A stretch of 22,259 bases of DNA from CAYPIE01 sp964410665 (GTDB lineage: Bacteria; Planctomycetota; Planctomycetia; Gemmatales; Gemmataceae). The stretch spans positions 1 through 22,259 of the forward strand of contig CAYPIE010000093.1 in assembly GCA_964410665.1 (NCBI GenBank), written 5' to 3'. This document shows, piece by piece, positions 14,344 to 21,275 of this stretch. Positions within the stretch are counted from its first letter, which is position 1. Each line of letters opens with the position of its first letter. The translations under genes and the position numbers were made by a program. Below the pieces are notes generated by a model that was not told where the DNA came from, did not search any database, and worked only from the letters and a program-made list of their open reading frames with translations.

Positions 14344-17040
14344 ATGCCACCGACCTCGAGTGCCATCCGCGAGCAGTTCCTTGATTTTTTCGTAAAAAAA
14401 CATGGTCACACCTTTGTGCCATCGTCCCCTGTCGTCCCGTTCGACGACCACACCCTGCTGTTTGCCAACGCCGGCATGAACCAGTTCAAGGACGTCTTCC
14501 TCGGCACCGGCCACCGCCCATTTCGCCGCGCGGCGAATTCCCAGAAGTGCATCCGCGCCGGCGGCAAGCACAACGACCTCGATGACGTCGGCAAGGACAC
14601 CTACCACCACACCTTCTTTGAAATGCTCGGCAACTGGAGCTTCGGCGACTACTTCAAGAAAGAAGCCATCGCCTGGGCCTGGGAGCTACTCACCGATGTC
14701 TGGCAGCTCGACCCAGCTCGGCTGCACGTCACCGTGTTCGAAGGAGACCCCGACGACGGCGTCCCCCGCGACGATGAGGCCGTGCATTACTGGCGCGAGG
14801 TGGCTGGCGTCCCCGCCAAACAGATCCACACCGGCAGCAAGAAGGACAACTTCTGGGAGATGGGCAGCACCGGCCCGTGCGGCCCGTGTACCGAGATCCA
14901 CATCGACCGCACCCCCGACAAACGCGGCGGCAAGCTGGTCAACGCCGGCACCCCCGAGGTGATCGAGATCTGGAACCTGGTGTTTATCCAATACAACCGC
15001 GGCGAGGATGGCACCTTGACGCCGTTGCCAGCCAAACATGTGGATACCGGCATGGGTTTTGAGCGCATCGCCGCGGTGTTGCAAGGCGTCGACAGCAACT
15101 ACAACACCGACCTGTTCACACCCCTGTTCGACGCCATCCAGGAGCGGACCAAGGCCGAGCCCTACACCGGCGGCCTGCAAAACCCGAAAGACATCGCTTA
15201 CCGAGTGATCGCCGACCACCTGCGCATGCTCACCTTTGCCCTCACCGATGGCGCGACCCCCTCCAACGCCGGGGCGGGGTATGTGGTCCGCAGCGTCTTG
15301 CGCCGCGCCGAACGCTACGGACGGCAGTACCTCGGCACCGATGAGCCGTTCCTCCATGACCTGGTGCCCACCGTGGTCGACCTCATGGGCGACGCCTTCC
15401 CCGAGCTCAAGCACAACCCGCAGAAAGTGCTCGACATCGTCCTCGACGAGGAGAAGTCGTTCCTGCGTACCTACGCCCGCGGGTTCAAGCTGTTCCAAGA
15501 GGTGGTCGACCGGGTCAAGCACGAAGGTAAGTCGGTCATCCTTGGCGAAGACGTGTTCGACTTGCACCAGACGCACGGCTTCTTCGCCGACATCACCGAA
15601 CAGATGGCCGCCGAGGTCGGGCTGGGCGTCGACCGCTCCCGCTTCGACGAGCTCATGGACGAGCACGAGCACATCTCGCGGCACGGCGGTGGCAAGGCCG
15701 TTGTCTCCGCCATCAGCGGTACCCTGCCGGACACCGATGACACCCCCAAATACCAGCGGCAACCCTGCGCTGCCCGGGTGCTCGGCTGGGTGGAGCACAA
15801 CCAGGTGCACAGCCAGGGCGGCGTCCCCGCCGACGAGGAAGTCATGCTCCTGCTCGACCGCACCTGCTTCTACGCCGAGCAGGGGGGTCAGGTCGGCGAC
15901 GCCGGCAGCATCACCGCCAAGGGGAGCACCTTCACCGTCCGCGACACCCAGCGGCTCGGCGACAGTGTCCTGCACATCGGCCAGGTGACGGAGGGTAACC
16001 TCCAGGTGGGCGACAGCGTCGAGGCGGTGGTAACCGACAACCGCTTTGACACGATGCGCAACCACACCGCCACCCACCTACTCAACCACGCCCTGCGGCA
16101 GGTGCTCGGCGACCACGTCGAGCAGCGCGGCTCGCTGGTCAACGCCGAGAAGACGCGTTTTGACTTCACGCACCCGCAACCCTTGACCGCGGAGGAGGTT
16201 CGCCGCATCGAGGCGATCGTCAACGCGCAGATCCAGGCCGACTTACCGGTCAGCGCGGTGCCGATGCCCTTAGACAAGGCCAAAAACCTCCCCGGAGTGC
16301 GGGCGGTGTTCGGCGAGAAGTACCCTGACCCGGTCCGGGTCATCCTGATCGGCGCCGACACCCCGGAGGAAGCCCAGCCCGACCAATCCATCGAGTTCTG
16401 TGGCGGCACCCACCTGGACCGTACCAGCCAGGCCAGCCTGTTCAAGATCGTCGGTCAGGAGCTGGTGTCCAAAGGGGTTCGCCGCGTCACGGCGGTCACC
16501 GGCCCAGCGGCGTTCCAGGAAGTCCAAGCCATGACGGGGGTGGTCGAAGACCTGACCGGCAAGCTCCACTGCCGCCCGGAGGAGCTACCGAACCGGGTGC
16601 TGACCTTGCAGGACGAGGTCAAGAAGCTGCAGCAGCAACTCAAAAAGGGAGCCGCGAGCGACCTGACCGCCAGTGCTGACAAGCTCTTCGACACCGCCGA
16701 GCAGGTCGGCAGCACCAAGCTGCTCATCGGCGAAATCCCGGCCGGCCCGGTCGAACAGATCCGCAGCCAGATGGACCGCTTGCGGCAAAAGGCCGAGTCC
16801 TCGTTCATCACCCTGTTCTGGCACGATGCGGGCAAGGTATCGCTGTTGGTGGCCTTGAGTCAGGACCTGGTCGACCGGGGGCTGTCGGCGAGCGAGCTGA
16901 TCAAGCCGATCGCCGAGGCGGTGGGGGGGAAGGGGGGCGGCAAACGTGCCGACCTGGCCCAGGCCGGCGGCAAGGAACCGGACAAGATCCCCGCCGCCAT
17001 CGAGCAAGCCAAGCGGCTGGCGCAGCAGCAGTTGGCCTGA
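14344..17040 (+). CDS. alaS: Alanine-tRNA ligase
   Basis: A cytoplasmic class II aminoacyl-tRNA synthetase of 898 residues, slightly longer than the roughly 876 of E. coli. It joins alanine to tRNA-Ala and hydrolyses mischarged Ser- or Gly-tRNA-Ala. The catalytic domain begins with IREQFLDFFVKKHGH and contains FANAGMNQFKDVFLG and GSTGPCGPCTEIH (174-186). The editing domain carries the zinc-binding set H574 and H578 (HTATHLLNH) with C686 and H690 (CGGTH). The C-terminal domain holds a coiled-coil region (about 745-800), then a Gly-rich GGKGGGK segment as in other AlaRS. The ATG at 14344 is preferred over 14314 because GGAG at 14335-14338 is well placed and the protein then starts just before the conserved IRE-F motif. 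It is followed by dnaA after 132 bases. Confidence 0.97.
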   Translation: MPPTSSAIREQFLDFFVKKHGHTFVPSSPVVPFDDHTLLFANAGMNQFKDVFLGTGHRPFRRAANSQKCIRAGGKHNDLDDVGKDTYHHTFFEMLGNWSFGDYFKKEAIAWAWELLTDVWQLDPARLHVTVFEGDPDDGVPRDDEAVHYWREVAGVPAKQIHTGSKKDNFWEMGSTGPCGPCTEIHIDRTPDKRGGKLVNAGTPEVIEIWNLVFIQYNRGEDGTLTPLPAKHVDTGMGFERIAAVLQGVDSNYNTDLFTPLFDAIQERTKAEPYTGGLQNPKDIAYRVIADHLRMLTFALTDGATPSNAGAGYVVRSVLRRAERYGRQYLGTDEPFLHDLVPTVVDLMGDAFPELKHNPQKVLDIVLDEEKSFLRTYARGFKLFQEVVDRVKHEGKSVILGEDVFDLHQTHGFFADITEQMAAEVGLGVDRSRFDELMDEHEHISRHGGGKAVVSAISGTLPDTDDTPKYQRQPCAARVLGWVEHNQVHSQGGVPADEEVMLLLDRTCFYAEQGGQVGDAGSITAKGSTFTVRDTQRLGDSVLHIGQVTEGNLQVGDSVEAVVTDNRFDTMRNHTATHLLNHALRQVLGDHVEQRGSLVNAEKTRFDFTHPQPLTAEEVRRIEAIVNAQIQADLPVSAVPMPLDKAKNLPGVRAVFGEKYPDPVRVILIGADTPEEAQPDQSIEFCGGTHLDRTSQASLFKIVGQELVSKGVRRVTAVTGPAAFQEVQAMTGVVEDLTGKLHCRPEELPNRVLTLQDEVKKLQQQLKKGAASDLTASADKLFDTAEQVGSTKLLIGEIPAGPVEQIRSQMDRLRQKAESSFITLFWHDAGKVSLLVALSQDLVDRGLSASELIKPIAEAVGGKGGGKRADLAQAGGKEPDKIPAAIEQAKRLAQQQLA

Positions 17041-17109
17041 AAGCAGCGGCTGGGCCGGGCTAGTTGCTCGGGCCGAGTTGCTGGCAAGGAGGTTTCTTTT
17101 GGAGCTATC

Positions 17110-17137
17110 TTGCTTCCCGTGGCAAGCGGGGTAAGAT
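17110..17137 (+). promoter_or_regulatory. Candidate dnaA promoter
   Basis: TTGCTT (17110-17115), a 16-base spacer and TAAGAT (17132-17137), each four or more matches to the sigma-70 consensus. It would give a leader of about 30 bases before the ATG at 17173. The same TTG could instead be a start codon, with GGAG at 17101-17104 ahead of it, so this reading is tentative. Confidence 0.3.
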
Positions 17138-17172
17138 GCAATTGTTCAGCACTCTTGGTCTGGGCCCTGTCC

Positions 17173-18207
17173 ATGCGCGCACCGGCCGGCCTCGATCTGG
17201 GATCGTTTGTGATTCTCTCCGAGAATGTCGCCGCGGTGACCGCCGTTCAGCGGCTGGCCGACCAGTGTGTGCGCGGGCGGATTTCTGAGCCACAGCTGCT
17301 TACCTTGCATGGCCCGACCAGTATCGGCAAAACGCACCTGGTGACGGCGCTGATCGGCCAGCTGTTGCACTCCGGCAGCGATCGCACTGCCCAGAAGCTC
17401 AGCAGCCGCGATCTTCAGGCCCGTGGGCTGGAGGAACCGCAGCTCAGCTTTGCCGTGTGGCAGAACGGCTGGCAGACCTGTGATCTGCTGGTGATTGAAG
17501 ATGTCCATCATCTGCCTGGAGATTCGGCCGAGGTTCTGACGCAGCTGTTGGATCAGCGGGCTCGCCGGCAACGCCCGACGGTGTTGACGTCGCGGCATGG
17601 ACCGGCGCGGATTCACGGCTGGCCGGCGCGGCTAAGGAGTCGGCTGGCCGCCGGGCTAACGGTGGCGATGCGACCCCTGGCCGGGGCCAGTCGCGAGCGG
17701 TTGGCCCGTGAGCTGGTCGGGCGTCGCGCGTTACACTTGGCCGACGATGTCTATCCGCTCTTGGTCGAACCGATGGCTGGAGGCGTCCGGCCGCTGCTGG
17801 GCCTCCTGGCCCAGCTCGAACTGTTGAGCCACACCCTCCCACCCCCGCTGAATGCCGCGGTGGTGTACGAGCACTTGCCCACGTTGGGGAAAAACGCCAC
17901 GGCAAGCCAGACAAATCAGGAAGACCTGCCGGTGCTACGGATTGTGCGGCATGTCGGGGCCTGGTTTCAGCTTACCCCGCGGCAGCTGCAGCAGGTCGAC
18001 CGGCGTCCGGACCGCCTGTGGCCACGTCAGGTCGCTATGTATCTGGCCCGCCGGCTCACCGGCTGGTCGCTGGCCCGGATCGGCGCGGCCTTTGGCGGTA
18101 AGGATCATACCACGGTCCTACATGCCTGCCGCAAGGTGGAGCAGACGCGAGCCAACGACCCTGGGGTGGCTCAGCTACTCGATCAGCTTGAGGGCGAGCT
18201 GGGCTGA
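17173..18207 (+). CDS. dnaA: Short DnaA (replication initiator lacking domain I)
   Basis: A 344-residue AAA+ initiator that binds DnaA boxes and opens the origin. The N-terminal DnaB-interaction domain I and linker II are absent: the protein begins directly with domain III. Walker A is GPTSIGKTHL (47-56), in which Ser replaces a Gly conserved in most DnaA. Walker B is LLVIEDVHHL (105-114), sensor 1 VLTSRH (137-142), box VII RLRSRLAAGL with the Arg finger near 153-157, and sensor 2 RPLLGLL (206-212). Domain IV ends with LARRLTGWSLARIGAAFGG (291-309) and KDHTTVLHACRKVE, nearly the textbook DNA-binding signature. The start is uncertain: ATG 17173 begins the domain, while TTG 17110 would add 21 residues without domain I character. 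Position before dnaN supports the real initiator rather than an Hda regulator, since Hda lacks domain IV. Confidence 0.9.
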   Translation: MRAPAGLDLGSFVILSENVAAVTAVQRLADQCVRGRISEPQLLTLHGPTSIGKTHLVTALIGQLLHSGSDRTAQKLSSRDLQARGLEEPQLSFAVWQNGWQTCDLLVIEDVHHLPGDSAEVLTQLLDQRARRQRPTVLTSRHGPARIHGWPARLRSRLAAGLTVAMRPLAGASRERLARELVGRRALHLADDVYPLLVEPMAGGVRPLLGLLAQLELLSHTLPPPLNAAVVYEHLPTLGKNATASQTNQEDLPVLRIVRHVGAWFQLTPRQLQQVDRRPDRLWPRQVAMYLARRLTGWSLARIGAAFGGKDHTTVLHACRKVEQTRANDPGVAQLLDQLEGELG

Positions 18208-18216
18208 TGGCGAAGC

Positions 18217-18225
18217 GGTGGAAAA
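18217..18225 (-). promoter_or_regulatory. Candidate DnaA box (TTTTCCACC)
   Basis: GGTGGAAAA on the plus strand, the reverse complement of TTTTCCACC. It pairs in inverted orientation with the identical site at 18350-18358. Confidence 0.35.
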
Positions 18226-18228
18226 GTT

Positions 18229-18247
18229 GGCGCGCTGGTGGCGCGCC
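18229..18247. repeat. GC-rich hairpin after dnaA
   Basis: GGCGCGC-TGGTG-GCGCGCC: a perfect 7-bp stem with a 5-base loop, 21 bases after the dnaA stop. No T-tract follows on the plus strand, so it is not a standard terminator. Confidence 0.55.
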
Positions 18248-18349
18248 TGGGTTGGTTGGGGTGGCTCGTTTGCTGGCCGTCCATGCCGTCCCGAGCATGG
18301 TCGGCTTGCGCGTCAAGACTTGACCAATGCGCGTCGGTCGCGCGCCAGG

Positions 18350-18358
18350 TTTTCCACC
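18350..18358 (+). promoter_or_regulatory. Candidate DnaA box (TTTTCCACC)
   Basis: TTTTCCACC, identical 9-mer to the inverted site at 18217-18225; 7 of 9 match to TTATCCACA. Confidence 0.4.
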
Positions 18359-18507
18359 ATGGGGAAATTCCCAGAACCTGCATTCGCTTCGGCTGCTGAG
18401 TTGCCGATGTTGGAGTTAGCGACGCGGAGAGCCGACACCTTACGACTACCAACATGGATTTAGTTTCACAAAATGGTTTACCAACCCGCACGCCAGGGAG
18501 AGCCTCA

Positions 18508-19620
18508 ATGAAACTGAGTTGTAAGCGCGATGGCTTGTTGCTCGCCTGCCAGTTGGTCAGCGTCGCCACCGCTGGTCGGACTACCAACCCGGTCCTGAGC
18601 AATAACAAGATCAAGGCGATCGCCGATGTCGACCGGCTCACCTTGGTAGCGACCGATCTCGAGGTTGGCATCCGTTATGAGGTGCGCGGCTTGGAAATCG
18701 AAGAAGCGGGTGAGGCGATCTTCCCGGTGATGCAACTGATCTCGATCTTGCGCGAATCGCAGGAAGAGGATGTGCGGATTGAAACCGATGACAGTCATAG
18801 TGTGCTGACCACCGCTACCGCGGAGTTCGAAATGCCGAACGAGGACCCGGCCAGTTTTCCCGATTTTGCCACCTTTGAAGGTCAGAGTTACTGCGAGTTG
18901 AGCGCGGGGGATCTACGCCGCATGATCCGCCAGACGATTTTTGCCGCGGCCAAGGAAGATACCAAGTACACGATCACGGGGGTGCTCTGGGAGGTGGACC
19001 CCGAGCGGACCCGGCTGGTGGCTACCGACACGCGCCGCCTCGCCTTGGCCGAGGGGCCGGGGACGTTGCATGGCGAGCAGGACACGGGCGGCCAGTCGCA
19101 TCTGGTGCCCACCAAGGCCATGGAGTTGCTCGAACGCAACCTGAATGATGACGGTGAGCAAATCCGGGTCTGCTTGCGACTAAATGATATCCTTATTCGT
19201 TTGGATAAGGCAACCATTTACAGCCGCCTGGTCGAAGGCCGATATCCCCCCTATCGCGACATCATTCCTAAGCAGGCTAGCGCGCGGATTGTTCTCCCGG
19301 CTGAACGCTTCCTTGCCGCCGTGCGTCAAGCGGCCATCATGGTCGATGAGGAGAGCAAGCGGGTGCAGCTGACCTTTGGCGACCAACGCGTGACCTTGGA
19401 AGCCCAAGGGCCGGCCCGCGGTCGGTCGAAGGTGGCATTGCCCCTGGACTACACCGGCGAACCGATCAGCATTGGCTTTGACCCCCACTATCTGATTGAT
19501 ATGTTTCGCCGCCTCGAGGAGAACGCCGAGGTGACGCTGGAACTGATCGATGGCACCAAGCCTGCGCTGTTTCGTGTCGGCAAACATTACTTGTACCTGG
19601 TCATGCCGCTCACCAGCTGA
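18508..19620 (+). CDS. dnaN: DNA polymerase III sliding clamp (beta subunit)
   Basis: A 370-residue protein, the normal length for the dimeric clamp that tethers DNA polymerase III to DNA. The three-domain layout is visible: MKLSCKRDGLLLACQLV starts domain 1, KYTITGVLWEVD with LVATDTRRLAL marks domain 2, and EGRYPPYRDIIPK opens domain 3. The C-terminus KHYLYLVMPLTS matches the clamp end that forms the partner-binding pocket (usually VMPMRL). The ATG at 18508 is preferred because AGGGAGAG at 18495-18502 lies just upstream and the protein then starts with the family's MK; a longer frame from 18454 runs through the candidate origin. It lies downstream of dnaA as in many bacteria. It ends 31 bases before the convergent LOR/SDH gene with no clear terminator between them. 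Confidence 0.97.
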   Translation: MKLSCKRDGLLLACQLVSVATAGRTTNPVLSNNKIKAIADVDRLTLVATDLEVGIRYEVRGLEIEEAGEAIFPVMQLISILRESQEEDVRIETDDSHSVLTTATAEFEMPNEDPASFPDFATFEGQSYCELSAGDLRRMIRQTIFAAAKEDTKYTITGVLWEVDPERTRLVATDTRRLALAEGPGTLHGEQDTGGQSHLVPTKAMELLERNLNDDGEQIRVCLRLNDILIRLDKATIYSRLVEGRYPPYRDIIPKQASARIVLPAERFLAAVRQAAIMVDEESKRVQLTFGDQRVTLEAQGPARGRSKVALPLDYTGEPISIGFDPHYLIDMFRRLEENAEVTLELIDGTKPALFRVGKHYLYLVMPLTS

Positions 19621-19651
19621 TGCCTTCAGGCGATGGGCCAAGCCTGCAAGC

Positions 19652-20902
19652 TCACTCGTGTTCGAGCTCATCGACCAGCGCGCGGAGGAAGGGCTCGGCA
19701 TCGCTGACAATGCCGATGGTCTGCATACTGCCGCGATCGATAAGCTTGGTGACCGTCGAGGGAGTGATGTCGACGCAGGCGACCTTGACCCACGCCGGCA
19801 GCAAGTTCCCCATGGCAATCGAGTGCAGGGTGGTGGCGACCATCAGACAGAAGCCGCAACCGGGAATATAGCGACGCATCTCCGCTTGGGCGACCAACAC
19901 ATCCGTAATGACTTCGGGGAGGGGTCCATCGTCGCGAATGCTGCCGGACAGGACAAAGGGGATATTCTGACGGATGCACTCATACATGATCCCAGTGGTC
20001 AGCTTGCCCTGTTCCACCGCGGCTTTGATCCCGCCTAAACGACGGATGGTGTTGATGGTACGCAAATGATGCTGATGGCCCTCGGCAGCGGGGAGGCCAC
20101 GTTCGAGTTCTACCCCGAGACTGGTGCCATAAAACGCCTGCTCGATGTCATGAGTGGCCAGGGCGTTGCCAGCAAAAAGCACATTTAAGTAGCCTAGTCG
20201 AATCAGTTTACTGACCTGTTCGCTGCCACCGGTGTGCACCACCGCGGGTCCCAACACGGCAATAATCTTTTCATTGTGGGCTTTGGTGCGTCGCATGGCC
20301 GCGGCAATTTCCCGGACGGTGACCCGTTTGGGTTTTTCGCTGGAAACCGGACTGGCCATAAATTCAAACAGATTGACGCGTTGCTCGGTCATCTTCACCG
20401 GTAACACGCGAATGCCAGTGCGTCCGACGACAATGCGATCGCCGACCTTGACCGCCGTCATCGGAATACACCGAGCAGCCCCTCCTTCGGGGTCGATCAG
20501 GATGCCACAATCCATTTCCTGATCTTCCACATCGAGCCACTCGCCCGCAATGCGAACCTGAGTTCGTTGATTCGTCGTGGCATAGAAATGCTCGGGGAAG
20601 GCGGCGTCGAGGTCGGCCTCAACAATCTGACAGTCCTCGGTATGGACCGGGACGGCGCCATGTTCATGCACAATACTGAGAATTTCTTCGAGTTGGGCGG
20701 CCGAGTGGGCATGGATTTCAATGCGCGCCCGGCTGGGATCGGACTGGCGTTGGCCGATGTGCATGTCCTTGATGACAAACCAAGCTCCGCGGGTGGAGAT
20801 TTCATCGAGGACTTTGGGCAGTAACAGGGAATCGACGATATGGCCCTGAAGTTCAACCTCTTCAAGATAGTTGGAAGAAGAAGGGCTGGTCGCTTCGCTC
20901 AT
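19652..20902 (-). CDS. LOR/SDH (TIGR00300) family protein, probable ornithine cyclodeaminase
   Basis: A 416-residue cytoplasmic protein. The N-terminal LOR/SDH domain (about 10-110) contains VELQGHIVDSLLLPKVLDEI and WFVIKDMHIGQRQSDPSRA-type sequence. The C-terminal domain, about 195-416, has the family hallmarks VLGPAVVHTGG (216-226), LIRLGYLNVLFAGNALATHD (233-252) and GTSLG (259-263), probably an NAD-binding fold. The same domain forms the C-terminal half of cyanobacterial AgrE/ArgZ and stand-alone archaeal enzymes, linked by published work to forming proline and ammonia from ornithine. That function is inferred here; the protein lacks the arginine-dihydrolase half. The ATG at 20902 has only a weak GAGATGG ahead of it. 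It is not in an operon with another gene in the window and converges on dnaN. Confidence 0.88.
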   Translation of the reverse strand: MSEATSPSSSNYLEEVELQGHIVDSLLLPKVLDEISTRGAWFVIKDMHIGQRQSDPSRARIEIHAHSAAQLEEILSIVHEHGAVPVHTEDCQIVEADLDAAFPEHFYATTNQRTQVRIAGEWLDVEDQEMDCGILIDPEGGAARCIPMTAVKVGDRIVVGRTGIRVLPVKMTEQRVNLFEFMASPVSSEKPKRVTVREIAAAMRRTKAHNEKIIAVLGPAVVHTGGSEQVSKLIRLGYLNVLFAGNALATHDIEQAFYGTSLGVELERGLPAAEGHQHHLRTINTIRRLGGIKAAVEQGKLTTGIMYECIRQNIPFVLSGSIRDDGPLPEVITDVLVAQAEMRRYIPGCGFCLMVATTLHSIAMGNLLPAWVKVACVDITPSTVTKLIDRGSMQTIGIVSDAEPFLRALVDELEHE

Positions 20903-20990
20903 GATGCCATCTCAGGGTCGCAGGGCAGATCCAGGTTGTTGTCACCATAGCGAACTAGGGGGCCAAACGCCATCAGGAATTCAATTCTCT

Positions 20991-21033
20991 ATATTGATGG
21001 AACGATCGATTGAGTTGTCTATCATATCAATAT
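20991..21033. repeat. Inverted repeat ATATTGAT / ATCAATAT
   Basis: Perfect 8-bp arms at 20991-20998 and 21026-21033, 27 bases apart, about 90-130 bases upstream of the LOR/SDH start. A possible operator for either divergent gene, but such AT-rich arms could also arise by chance. Confidence 0.4.
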
Positions 21034-21080
21034 TGGCCTCAGAGATGAAGCGGAGCCATGAAGATTATGTTTTTTTATCA

Positions 21081-21109
21081 TTGACAAACTGCTCAATCTG
21101 GAATAATCA
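21081..21109 (+). promoter_or_regulatory. Candidate promoter of the LEDR protein gene
   Basis: A perfect -35 TTGACA at 21081-21086 is followed by AATAAT at 21102-21107 (15-base spacer) or TAATCA at 21104-21109 (17-base spacer). The first has the better box and the second the better spacing. The leader would be about 160 bases. Confidence 0.35.
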
Positions 21110-21209
21110 GGTGGGAAACCGTCATCGCGGTAAAGATGAAAATTTGGTGAATTCCATTATCCCAGTCTCTCCATTCCCCGCAAAATCCCTAAAAATTTCG
21201 CCGTCGGCG

Positions 21210-21240
21210 GATCCCCGTACCGCTGACGCCTTTGGGGATC
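21210..21240 (+). repeat. Leader hairpin before the LEDR protein gene
   Basis: GATCCCC (21210-21216) pairs perfectly with GGGGATC (21234-21240) across a 17-base loop, 35 bases before the start codon. It would lie in the 5-prime leader if the upstream promoter is used. No T-tract follows. Confidence 0.35.
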
Positions 21241-21275
21241 AAGTAGGACACTGAATTCGTTAGGGAACCCTTGCG

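Larger units (their letters stand above)
18208..18507. other. dnaA-dnaN intergenic region, candidate replication origin
   Basis: A 300-base gap in the position where many bacteria carry oriC. It holds two inverted copies of TTTTCCACC, a 9-mer two mismatches from the E. coli DnaA box TTATCCACA, at 18217-18225 and 18350-18358. It also holds a 7-bp GC hairpin and an AT-richer stretch at about 18449-18480 that could be an unwinding element. No perfect TTATCCACA was seen. Two boxes are few for an origin, so confidence is moderate. Confidence 0.4.
20903..21275. other. AT-rich divergent intergenic region
   Basis: 373 bases without a supported gene between the LOR/SDH gene (minus) and the LEDR protein gene (plus). 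It is clearly more AT-rich than its surroundings at about 20980-21200. It holds an 8-bp inverted repeat, a perfect TTGACA and a leader hairpin near the downstream gene, listed separately. The promoter of the LOR/SDH gene should also lie here, but I could not single one out. Confidence 0.55.

Noticed and set aside
14686..16077. 463-residue open frame antisense to alaS
   Set aside because: A shadow of the GC-rich third positions of a conserved alaS gene; the protein has no recognisable domain.
18229..18247. Intrinsic terminator after dnaA
   Set aside because: The stem is strong, but no T-tract follows on the plus strand; G-rich sequence follows instead.
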